From Paludisphaera borealis (GTDB lineage: Bacteria > Planctomycetota > Planctomycetia > Isosphaerales > Isosphaeraceae), in contig NZ_CP019082.1 of assembly GCF_001956985.1 (NCBI RefSeq), positions 6,200,001 to 6,264,000 of the forward strand: DNA of 64,000 nt, in the 5' to 3' direction. Positions 34,570 through 44,492 of the stretch are shown here, piece after piece. Position numbers and translations under genes: made by a program. Position 1 is the first letter of the stretch; each line of letters begins with the position of its first letter. The notes below the pieces were generated by a model. It did no database searches, had not been told where the DNA came from, and saw only the letters and a program-made list of their open reading frames with translations.

Positions 34570-35676
34570 TCAGTCGAGCGCGTCCCGGACCGCGTTTCCC
34601 ACCTCGGCGGTCGTGTTCTTGCCTCCCAGGTCGGGGGTTTTCGGAGTTGGCCGCGCGAGAACCGAGGCGACCGCGCGGCGAATCCGCTCGGCCGACTTCC
34701 CCGCGCCTACGTGGTCAAGCATCATGGCGGTTGAAAGGATGGCGGCCAGCGGGTTCGCGATCCCCTGGCCGGCGATGTCGGGCGCCGAGCCGTGGACCGG
34801 TTCGAACATGCTGGGCGCGGTCTTGTCGGGGTTGAGATTGCCGGACGAGGCCAGGCCCATGCCTCCCTGAAGCACCGCGCCCAGGTCGGTGATGATGTCG
34901 CCGAACATGTTGGTGGTGACGATCACGTCGAACCGTTCCGGATTCGTGACCATCCGCATGCAACAGGCATCGACGTGCTGATAGTCGCACTTGACGTCCG
35001 GGTAGTCACGCGAAGTTTCGGTGAACGCGCGCATCCAGAGGTCGTGGGCGAACGTCAGCACGTTCGTCTTGGCCACGAGGGTGAGCTGGCGGACGAATCC
35101 CTTGCGCTTGTCGTCGTCGGAAAGGCCGTGGAACGGCCCGCGCGAGGCCCGCGCCCGCGCCGCCTCGAACGCGTACCGGATGCAGCGTTCGACTCCCGCC
35201 CGGGTGTTGATCGAGGTCTGGATCGCGACCTCCTCGGGCGTCCCCTTGTAGGTGAAGCCCCCCGCGCCGACGTAGAGGTCTTCGTTGTTTTCGCGGACCA
35301 CGACCATGTCGATGTCGTCGGGCCCCTTGCCGCGGATCGGAGTCGGCGCGCCGGGATACAGGCGGATCGGGCGGAGATTGACGTACTGGTGGAAGTCGAA
35401 CCGCAGCTTGAGCAAAATCCCCTTCTCGAGCACCCCCGGGGCGACGCCTGGGTGGCCGACGGCGCCCAGCAGGATCACGTCGCAGCGACGGAGCCGGTCC
35501 AGGTCGTCCTGCGGCAGCACGTCGCCGGTCGCCAGGTAGCGTTCGCCGCCGAGGTTGAAATGCTCAAGCGTGTATTCGATCCCGTCCTGACGAGCCACCT
35601 TCTCCAGGATCGCCAGGCTCGCCTCAATCACTTCCGGCCCGACGCCGTCGCCGGGTATGACGCCGATTTTCAACAA
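34570..35676 (-). CDS. leuB: 3-Isopropylmalate dehydrogenase family protein
   Basis: A 368-residue member of the IPMDH/isocitrate/tartrate dehydrogenase family, which oxidatively decarboxylates a 2-hydroxyacid with NAD. Motifs: KIGVIPGDGVGPEV, LLKLRFDFHQYVNLRPIRLYPG with substrate-binding arginines, VVVRENNEDLYVG, KTNVLTFAHDLW, YQHVDACCMRMV, NMFGDIITDLGA and SMFEPVHGSAPDIAGQG (NAD site). Sequence style is closest to actinobacterial-type LeuB, but tartrate dehydrogenase is hard to exclude. It begins at a TTG at 35676 (a second TTG follows), preceded by GGAGGGG; no ATG gives the family N-terminus. Confidence 0.82.
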   Translation of the reverse strand: MLKIGVIPGDGVGPEVIEASLAILEKVARQDGIEYTLEHFNLGGERYLATGDVLPQDDLDRLRRCDVILLGAVGHPGVAPGVLEKGILLKLRFDFHQYVNLRPIRLYPGAPTPIRGKGPDDIDMVVVRENNEDLYVGAGGFTYKGTPEEVAIQTSINTRAGVERCIRYAFEAARARASRGPFHGLSDDDKRKGFVRQLTLVAKTNVLTFAHDLWMRAFTETSRDYPDVKCDYQHVDACCMRMVTNPERFDVIVTTNMFGDIITDLGAVLQGGMGLASSGNLNPDKTAPSMFEPVHGSAPDIAGQGIANPLAAILSTAMMLDHVGAGKSAERIRRAVASVLARPTPKTPDLGGKNTTAEVGNAVRDALD

Positions 35677-36087
35677 CGACCCCTCCGCCTCTGATTCGGA
35701 ATACCTCAGGATGTTCGACGACCGCGATCCCTGCGTTTCCGACCCGTTGGTCGGTCGCATCAGCCGCGGGCGCCTTGAATCGCATGTCTCAAGAAGAGAC
35801 ACTAGAATCATAGCGGACGTTCAGGAGTCCCACAAGCTTCGCCGCCGGCCCCGCCGGATGCGAAACTCCCGAACGTCGAGTCGAGCGCGACACAAACCGC
35901 CGCGAGCCGGGTAATTGATTGACAAAGGCGGTTCGCGCGATCAAGTTACAGACAGTCGAGGTTCGCCGCGGGCTTCCTTCATCTCCGCCGCCGCGCTAAA
36001 CCGATACGATTTACAGTCCGCAGGTATTTGAATAGGGCTTCCGTCGACCCTGTTTGAGGGGTTGGTGGAGGGCACGGAGACGGCTGC
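35677..36087. other. Intergenic region between leuB-like and kinase genes
   Basis: About 410 bases between two divergent genes, presumably holding both promoters. I see no gene, tRNA or strong hairpin. A CGCGATCAAG/AATTGATTGACAAAGG stretch near 35910-35945 is the most AT-rich part. Confidence 0.5.
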
Positions 36088-37389
36088 ATGGCCACCCCGG
36101 CTGACACCGGCGAGACGCCGAAAGACGCCCGAGGACTCTCGGCGCTCGACGAGACGAACCTCGAAAAATCGATCGTCCGCCGCGGCCTGGCGACGCCAGG
36201 CGAGGTCGAGGCGTGCAAGGCGCATCGGGCCAAGCTCGCGACCCAGGACAAAGACAGCGCGCGGAGCCAGAACCTGCTTGAGATCATGGTCAACGCCAAG
36301 GTGTTGACCCGCAGCCAGGTCATGCGGTTGCTCCAGGAGCGCGGCGAGGGTGCCCGCAAGCTGGAGATCCCCGGCTACACGATCATCGACAAGCTGGGCA
36401 AGGGGTCGATGGGGGTCGTCTTCAAGGCCAAGCAGATCAGCGTCAACCGGATCGTCGCGATCAAGGTCTTGCTCGACTCGCTGGCGCAGAACAAGGAGTT
36501 CATCCGCCGGTTCGAGCGCGAGGCGCAGATCGCGGCCAAGCTGTCGCACAACAACATCGTCAACGCGATCGACGCGGGCGAGGCCGGCGGGCGGTTCTTC
36601 TTCGTCATGGAGTACGTCGAGGGGCCGACGATCAAGGACTACATCGACAAGAACAAGATCTTCGAGGAAAAAGAGGCCGTCCGGATCGCCATGGCCGTCG
36701 CCGAGGCTCTCAAGCACGCCAACCAGCGCGGCCTCATCCACCGTGACATCAAGCCCGAGAACGTGATCCTGACCAAGGACGGCGGCGTCAAGCTCGCCGA
36801 CCTCGGCCTAGCCCGGCTCACGGGCGACGAGAAGTGGGGGCTCGCCGAGGCCGGCATGGCCATCGGCACCCCCTACTACATCAGCCCCGAGCAGGTCCGC
36901 GGCCAGACCGACATCGACATCCGGGCCGACATCTACAGCCTCGGCGCGACGCTTTATCACATGATGACCGGCCAGGTCCCCTACGGCGGCGACACGCCGT
37001 CGGAAGTGATGCGCAAGCACGTCGACCCGCGCGTCGAGCTGGTCCCCCCCGACCACGTCAACACCCGGATCTCCAGCGGCATGGGCATGGTGATCGAAAC
37101 CATGCTCGCCAAGAACCGGGAGAACCGCTACTCGAACCCCGACGACCTGATTCTCGACTTCAAGTGCCTGCTTCAGGGGGACAGCCCGATGATCGCCGGC
37201 CAGAACCCCGACAGCCTCGAAGCGCTCGCCCAGGGCGACGTCGACGAGTTCGGACCCACCGCGGTCAGCGAGGACCAGATGGTCGAGGTCGCCGGCTACG
37301 TCAACAGCCGCAATCAGATTATCGCCGCCATGGCCGTGATCCTGGCCCTGTCGATCGTCACGAACGTCATCATGCTCGTCGTCCGATAG
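36088..37389 (+). CDS. Membrane-anchored serine/threonine protein kinase
   Basis: A 433-residue Hanks-type kinase. About 90 N-terminal residues form a helical accessory region, then the kinase domain: glycine loop LGKGSMGVVFKAK, VAIKVLL (Lys), HRDIKPENVIL catalytic loop, LADLGLAR (DLG in place of the usual DFG), GTPYYISPEQ activation segment and a DIYSLGATLYHMMTG helix. The last 25 residues (IIAAMAVILALSIVTNVIMLVV) are a single transmembrane helix at the C-terminus, so the kinase is cytoplasmic and tail-anchored with almost nothing outside. The variant DLG occurs in active bacterial kinases. Confidence 0.92.
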   Translation: MATPADTGETPKDARGLSALDETNLEKSIVRRGLATPGEVEACKAHRAKLATQDKDSARSQNLLEIMVNAKVLTRSQVMRLLQERGEGARKLEIPGYTIIDKLGKGSMGVVFKAKQISVNRIVAIKVLLDSLAQNKEFIRRFEREAQIAAKLSHNNIVNAIDAGEAGGRFFFVMEYVEGPTIKDYIDKNKIFEEKEAVRIAMAVAEALKHANQRGLIHRDIKPENVILTKDGGVKLADLGLARLTGDEKWGLAEAGMAIGTPYYISPEQVRGQTDIDIRADIYSLGATLYHMMTGQVPYGGDTPSEVMRKHVDPRVELVPPDHVNTRISSGMGMVIETMLAKNRENRYSNPDDLILDFKCLLQGDSPMIAGQNPDSLEALAQGDVDEFGPTAVSEDQMVEVAGYVNSRNQIIAAMAVILALSIVTNVIMLVVR

Positions 37390-37488
37390 GCCGAACGAAC
37401 CACCGAGCCATGCGAAGCGAGCGGAGCGGCCACGACGCCGAGCGGAAGCCCGGCGTTCGACGGCGGCCGTCGCGATTGCGGTCCCAGC

Positions 37489-37797
37489 TCAGTTCTTGCT
37501 GAAGTCGAACTGGTGAAGCGTTTCCTTGCCGAGCGGGTCGCGCACGAACTTGTGGTGGCAGGTCGAGCAGAGATCGAACCGGAAGCCTTTGGTCTGGGTC
37601 TTGGCGACGTCCTCCGACGACAGGCTCTCGTCGCGCTGAAGGAGCTGGGAGACGGCTTCCATCGGATCGTCGTCGAGGTCGTCTTCCTTGATCTCGTTGG
37701 GATCGAAACCCGGGTAGGCTTCCATCTTGACCACGTATCGACCATCCCCGGACGTGGTCATGTCCTTGCCGCAGAGATCGCACGTGAAGTGGACCAT
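37489..37797 (-). CDS. Small zinc-ribbon-like conserved protein
   Basis: A 102-residue acidic protein. It starts MVHFTCDLCGKDM and has a second cysteine pair in FDLCSTCHHKF, together making a CxxC...CxxC zinc ribbon separated by a 60-residue acidic stretch (KEDDLDDDPMEAVSQLLQRDE). I recognise no named family. It lies 52 bases upstream of, and in the same direction as, the YfhO-type gene, with the kinase gene convergent. A regulatory or assembly-factor role would be speculation. Confidence 0.75.
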   Translation of the reverse strand: MVHFTCDLCGKDMTTSGDGRYVVKMEAYPGFDPNEIKEDDLDDDPMEAVSQLLQRDESLSSEDVAKTQTKGFRFDLCSTCHHKFVRDPLGKETLHQFDFSKN

Positions 37798-37849
37798 CAG
37801 CGTTTCATCCTCAAAATGACGTGCCGGTCACCGTTCCGGCCAGAACCAC

Positions 37850-40222
37850 TTAGCTGGATTCTAACCGGCGGGCTCGGGTCCGTCCAAGCCCTCTCCTGGC
37901 TATTCCACAAATCCGCGACCAGGCCGATCCTGTCAAGCCGAGTATCGTCACGACCAGGGCCGACGACGACGCGGCGAGCCCCCAACGCACCTCCATGGGA
38001 TCATACGTAAGCTCGATGATGTGCGATTTCGACTGCAGCGGAATTTGCATGAACGCATCGCGATATCGTTCGACCTTCACGGGCGAGCCGTCGACTTTCG
38101 CCGTCCATCCGGGGTCCCAGGCTTCGCGCGCGACGAGGGGGCCGACGGCGCCGGCCGGAACCTCGATGCGGATCGTTCCCGCACCGGGGCGAATCGACGA
38201 AAGCGGCGGCCCGTCGGGGCTTGCGTCGGCCCAATCGCGGGCGTCGAGCCAGCCGATCCAGGCGTCGCCGACCCGCTCAACGCGTTCAAATAGGCCGGGA
38301 TTCGGAGGCGGCGAGGCCGCGACCACGGCGACCACGGCGCTCTCCTTGAGCCGGGGCAGGGCTTGCTCGACGGTCCTCCAGCTCACCGTGCGCCGGCTGC
38401 TCCGCGCCTCGTCGGTCGGCTCGTAGAGCGCGTCGAGCCAGTCGAGGCTGCGCGTCAACTCGACCGAGTCGTAATTCCTCGGGTCGGCGAGCCCGTACCG
38501 CATCAGGACGTTGGGCGGCAGTTCCTCCTCGACTCCCAGCGCGCGGTCGCCGGGGCGCATCCGCTCGCGGAGCCGCGCGATCACCGGCGGGATTCGGTCC
38601 TGCGTCGCGCGGTCGACGGTCGGGTTCAAGCCGATCCCAAAATCGAACAGTTCGACGACGGTCAGCACGATCAGGCTCACCGGAAGCGCGCGCCCGAGCC
38701 GAGCGGAGCGACGGGCCCCCACGGCCAGGCCGGCGAAGGCCAGGAACTCGACGGCCGCGAGGCCCAACCGCCGAGGCACGAAATCGAGGGCCGCGCGGAC
38801 CTGCCGTTCGGCCCGACTCGCGGCCTTCATAGAGTCGAGCGCCGCTCCTGGAGCGTTCTGGTAATGCCGCTCCGCCCGAGCGCGGAGCATCGGCTCGGCC
38901 ATCGGCGCCAGGACAGCGCCGACTCCGAGCACGCCTGCCGCCGCCAGCCACGCCCAGAGCCAGCCCCGGGGCAGGAAGTCGCCCCGGGCCAGGCGATCAA
39001 TCCCGAAGCCTCCCAGCATCGTCAGGGCGAACGCGACCCAGAGCGTCAGCCGGCGGTTGTCGGTGACGTTCAACACCGGCAACGCGCGGAGGATGTTGTC
39101 GACGGGTGGAAGTCGAAACGCCCCCATCGTGCCTACCGCGAGCATCGCCGCGAGGAACGTCGCCTCCCTCGAACTGCGCCGAGCGCGGAGACCCAGCGGC
39201 ACGAGCCAGACCAGGGTCGCGAGGCCCGCGTAACCGCCGGCCGACTCGTTGAGGTTGTTGAGCCCGAGCCCGCGCGCGAGATTCGGATGCCCGCGCCGTT
39301 GACTGCCGTAAAGGTAGGGGAGTCCCGTGCAGGCCGATTCGAGGAGTCTCGGCTTCGACAAGACCCACCACGGCGGATGCTCGCGCCGGCGTTCGCTCCA
39401 GACCGGACTCTTCGAGAGGTAAACGCCCAGCGGCACGATCTGGACGGCGGCGATCCCCAGCCCGAGCACGATCCCGAACGACCAGGCGAGCCCGAATCGC
39501 CATCGGCCGACAGCCGGCCGCGGAAGCTCGACCAGCCGCCAGGCGGCCAGTCCTCCGGCCGCCAGCAACACATGGGCGCTGGTCTGGATATGGCCGGCCG
39601 CCACGACGGAGCCGACGCACAGGGCGAGCAGAGCGGACGACCGCACGCTCGGCCGCTGGATCGCCCGGTCCGTCGCCAGCAAGATCCAGGGGAGCCAGAT
39701 GGCGGCCGGGGTGACCGGGTAGAGCAGCCAGACGACCAGGAACCCGCAGAACGGATAGATCAGGCCGGCGAACCATCGCCCTGCCGCCGCGATTCCCCAG
39801 GATCGGGCCAGGAGGAACGCTCCGAGGCCCGCGAACCAGAGCCGGGCGGCCGCGACCCAGGCAAGAGCGTCGGGCCAGGGGCCGAGGTAGATCAGGAGCT
39901 GGAACGGGTCGAACACCGCGCTCTGGCCGTTGGCCAGGTGCGGGGTCCCGCAGCCGGCGTAGGGGTTCCAGAGCGGTAACCGGCCCTGGCGGATCTCGGC
40001 CCGGTTGAACGCGAGCCAGGGCTGAAACTGAAGGACGGGGTCCATCAGCAGGCGGTTGAACGGCTGGTAGTCGTCGTCGCCCGGCTCTCGGAAGCTCGCC
40101 TCGACCAGCAGGACGTCCGCCGGGCTCAGTACGCGAACCGTCAGGAGCGCGTCGTGGAAGAAAATCGTCACGCAGACGGCCAGAACGACGCCGAAGCCGA
40201 TCATCTCCGTGCGTCGCTGCAT
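37850..40222 (-). CDS. YfhO-like multi-pass membrane protein
   Basis: A 790-residue integral membrane protein with about twelve hydrophobic segments. The N-terminal loop after helix 1 has LLMDPVLQFQPWLAFNRAEIRQGRLPLWNPYAGCGTPHLANGQ, the extracytoplasmic signature of GT-C type YfhO proteins, with the following helix DPFQLLIYLG. The C-terminal 150 residues are a soluble domain ending in a membrane helix. YfhO proteins are thought to be lipid-linked sugar glycosyltransferases, e.g. modifying teichoic acids in firmicutes; the acceptor here is unknown. The ATG at 40222 (MQRRTEMIGFG) fits, since the helix begins right after. Confidence 0.85.
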   Translation of the reverse strand: MQRRTEMIGFGVVLAVCVTIFFHDALLTVRVLSPADVLLVEASFREPGDDDYQPFNRLLMDPVLQFQPWLAFNRAEIRQGRLPLWNPYAGCGTPHLANGQSAVFDPFQLLIYLGPWPDALAWVAAARLWFAGLGAFLLARSWGIAAAGRWFAGLIYPFCGFLVVWLLYPVTPAAIWLPWILLATDRAIQRPSVRSSALLALCVGSVVAAGHIQTSAHVLLAAGGLAAWRLVELPRPAVGRWRFGLAWSFGIVLGLGIAAVQIVPLGVYLSKSPVWSERRREHPPWWVLSKPRLLESACTGLPYLYGSQRRGHPNLARGLGLNNLNESAGGYAGLATLVWLVPLGLRARRSSREATFLAAMLAVGTMGAFRLPPVDNILRALPVLNVTDNRRLTLWVAFALTMLGGFGIDRLARGDFLPRGWLWAWLAAAGVLGVGAVLAPMAEPMLRARAERHYQNAPGAALDSMKAASRAERQVRAALDFVPRRLGLAAVEFLAFAGLAVGARRSARLGRALPVSLIVLTVVELFDFGIGLNPTVDRATQDRIPPVIARLRERMRPGDRALGVEEELPPNVLMRYGLADPRNYDSVELTRSLDWLDALYEPTDEARSSRRTVSWRTVEQALPRLKESAVVAVVAASPPPNPGLFERVERVGDAWIGWLDARDWADASPDGPPLSSIRPGAGTIRIEVPAGAVGPLVAREAWDPGWTAKVDGSPVKVERYRDAFMQIPLQSKSHIIELTYDPMEVRWGLAASSSALVVTILGLTGSAWSRICGIARRGLGRTRARRLESS

Positions 40223-40652
40223 GGTTGGCTCGCTCCCTGTCCCTAGGTGCGTCTTGCGTCCCGGTTCATCGAGGTGGCAGCATACGGCCACCCCGGCGTA
40301 TTGGGCAACCCGAAGCGTTTCCACCCCGGCGCGCGGGCTTTCGGGGTGGAATGGGGCAGGTCGACCTTGAAACTCGCCGCGAAACAGGGATAATCAGATT
40401 TTCCCCGCGAGTGATTTGCGGCATTCCGTTTTCTGGGGCCCCCGAATTCCGTCCTGAGGGAACTCAGCCACACCGGCCCGCCGGGGGCGCTGCCAGATCC
40501 CGAGCCGCAAAACGTTGTGCCGCAAGCGGAACCGCAACTGCCGGTTCGCCGAGGGAAAGCCGAAGAATCACGCGACCAAGAACGAGACGGCGAAGACGAC
40601 GGGTTCTCGAACGGGGAGAACCGGATCGCCGGATCGGCAGGAGAAGGTTACG
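40223..40652. other. Intergenic region upstream of rpmB
   Basis: About 430 bases between the divergent YfhO-like and L28 genes. It probably contains both promoters; open frames here are shadows. I see no other gene. Confidence 0.5.
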
Positions 40653-40973
40653 ATGGGCCGCCAGTGTGAAGTCAGTGGAAAGAAGACCACGTTCGGCAAT
40701 CGCAAGACCGAACGCGGCAAGGCGAAATACCTCGGCGGCGTCGGCAAGAAGACGACCGGCATCAGCCGCCGCATGTTCAAGCCGAACTTGCAGTGGATTC
40801 ACGTCTGGATGCCCAACGGCACGACCCGCTACGTCCGCGTGGCGACCTCGGTCATCCGCAGCGGCCAGTTGACGCTTGAGGTCGACGGCAAGATCCAGAC
40901 CTTCCCCCTGATCAAGGCCTCCAAGGGGAGCGCCGAGGCTCGCAAGACCCTCAAGCACCTCTACCCTATCTGA
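40653..40973 (+). CDS. rpmB: 50S ribosomal protein L28
   Basis: A 106-residue bL28: MGRQCEVSGKKTTFGNRKTERGKAKYLGGVGKKTTGISRRMFKPNLQ, then VRVATSVIRSGQ and KASKGSAEARKTL. The protein is longer at the C-terminus than the E. coli protein (78 residues). AGGAGAAGG lies 7-10 bases before the ATG at 40653; longer in-frame starts are not supported. A terminator follows. It is not next to rpmG, as it often is elsewhere. Confidence 0.95.
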   Translation: MGRQCEVSGKKTTFGNRKTERGKAKYLGGVGKKTTGISRRMFKPNLQWIHVWMPNGTTRYVRVATSVIRSGQLTLEVDGKIQTFPLIKASKGSAEARKTLKHLYPI

Positions 40974-41015
40974 TCGACCGACCCAACGAGTCGACTCGAC
41001 CGAAACCGACCACCG

Positions 41016-41056
41016 AACGGAGCCGTGCAACAGCGATGCACCGGCTCCGTTTCTTT
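41016..41056 (+). terminator. Rho-independent terminator after rpmB
   Basis: AACGGAGCCG and CGGCTCCGTT form a 10-bp stem (41016-41025 / 41042-41051), extended by TGCA/TGCA, followed by TTCTTT. It lies 43 bases past the rpmB stop. The rest of the 359-base spacer up to rpmF shows nothing else I can support. Confidence 0.8.
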
Positions 41057-41332
41057 GCGCGCTGGTCGTCAATCGATATCGTAATGCATATCTCGGCAAT
41101 GCCGTAGGGTCGTCGCGGCTCAACGTTCGACCGCAATCGGGCCGTCCTGAATCGGACCGCGCAGCGTCGGATTCACCCCAGGGTGGTCGCCCTGGGGTTC
41201 CTCACGATCGCGGTCGAATTGACTGAAGGGCAGTCGACGTCGAACCTGGCCCCTGTCGTGATGAAGGGGCGGTTTCGAGACGTCGCGGCGGTCCCGAGGC
41301 GGGAGCCGGGCGGAAAGGAATCCGCGAGTCGA

Positions 41333-41518
41333 TCAGAAGGGCATGCGGCCGGGCGCGCCGCTTTTCATGTGCTCGGCGAGGCACTCCGCGTGTACGCGGT
41401 GCGTGGGAACCGACTGCTTGCACATCGGGCAAATGGTCAGGTTGATCGGGGTCAGGGCGTCGTGACTTCGGCGCTTCCCCTTGGCGGACACGGATTTACG
41501 TCTCTTCGGTACGGCCAC
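41333..41518 (-). CDS. rpmF: 50S ribosomal protein L32
   Basis: A 61-residue bL32 starting at GTG 41518 to give (M)AVPKRRKSVSAKGKRRSHDAL, then ICPMCKQSVPTHRVHAEC, which carries the cysteine/histidine zinc site (CPMC...H..C). GGGAG lies about 10 bases upstream. The frame is open further upstream, but the conserved family start is at the GTG. Confidence 0.95.
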   Translation of the reverse strand: MAVPKRRKSVSAKGKRRSHDALTPINLTICPMCKQSVPTHRVHAECLAEHMKSGAPGRMPF

Positions 41519-41654
41519 GTCTACATCTCCCGGCATCAATGCGGAATACGCTGTCACTGACGAAAGGACCATTATCCGTAGTTTCCGACAAATTGCAACT
41601 CGATCGTAGCCGCAAGTAACTGCAAGGCGACGATCGAGTTGCAACCGTCGGGGC

Positions 41655-43640
<1,986 letters not shown>

Positions 43641-43761
43641 GCTCGCACGCTCCACGATCGCGAAAAAGAGGTCCGACATGCTCACACGGCAGCGCAGCCG
43701 CAAGCAGTAGAAGGAATTCGGGCCTGGGGTGATCGGATCTTAAGTCTCTTCAGACGGTGAG

Positions 43762-44463
43762 TCAATCGGACGCCGCCTCGGCGGTCGCCGCGAGCAAGAG
43801 GCCGAGTTCGAGCCTCTGGAGTCGACGGGCCAACCCCGCCTGCGCGGTCCCAGTCTTCGCCGTCGCGCAGAGGTCGATCATCGCGGATGGGTTCCAGGCG
43901 CCCGTGCCCGTCAGCCGGGCGGTCAGGCGGTCGTCTCCGTATTCGAGCAGCAACGGCGCGGCGGCCTCGGCGAGGGCTGGAAACAGCGGATGCTTGCCGA
44001 CGCGCCGGAACCAGTACGAGGCGTTGCCGGGATCGGGCTCGCGACGATGCGCGACGGCGTGCCAGTAGGCCGAGAACCGGCGCTCGCCCAGGTCGTCGGC
44101 TTCCTGGGCCGCCTCGTGGCTGGGCTCCCAGAAGTCGTGAATCTGCAACAGGCCCGCCGACAGCGCCAGGATCGCGACCCGCGGTGCGTTGGGGAACAGG
44201 CGACCCAGCTCCGGCGCCGACAAGGCCTCGTCCAGTCGCGGGCGGCCGGGGGGCTGTTGCACTAGCGAAGGGCCCTCGGACGAGTCGTCGCCGAGGGCCG
44301 CGAAGGCCAACGCGGCGATCAGGTCGAGCGGCTGGCCGGCCGCGACCTTCACCGTCGGCTCGCCCCCTTCCAGGCGGCGAACGACGTCGTCGACCGACTG
44401 GCCGGTCGCTTTCACGATCGGCCGGCCGTCGACGATCTCGATGCGGTCTTGAAGCGGATTCAT
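43762..44463 (-). CDS. Conserved hypothetical protein
   Basis: A 233-residue soluble protein that I do not recognise. Its centre has a helical region with RVAILALSAGLLQIHDFWEPSHEAAQEADDLGERRFSAYWHAVAHRREPDPGNASYWFRRVGKHPLFPALAEAA, containing several His/Trp/Arg residues in a pattern (H...E, HR.E.D, YWFRR.G.HP) suggestive of a conserved ligand or substrate pocket. It lies 30 bases downstream of rseP on the same strand, so it is probably in the dxr-rseP transcript. No signal peptide or membrane segment. Confidence 0.75.
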   Translation of the reverse strand: MNPLQDRIEIVDGRPIVKATGQSVDDVVRRLEGGEPTVKVAAGQPLDLIAALAFAALGDDSSEGPSLVQQPPGRPRLDEALSAPELGRLFPNAPRVAILALSAGLLQIHDFWEPSHEAAQEADDLGERRFSAYWHAVAHRREPDPGNASYWFRRVGKHPLFPALAEAAAPLLLEYGDDRLTARLTGTGAWNPSAMIDLCATAKTGTAQAGLARRLQRLELGLLLAATAEAASD

Positions 44464-44492
44464 GTCGCGCCTCCGGGGCCGTCAACCCACGC

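Noticed and set aside
37314-37783. Minus-strand frames overlapping the kinase end
   Set aside because: Shadows; the zinc-ribbon protein frame at 37489-37797 with CxxC pairs is the better supported one.
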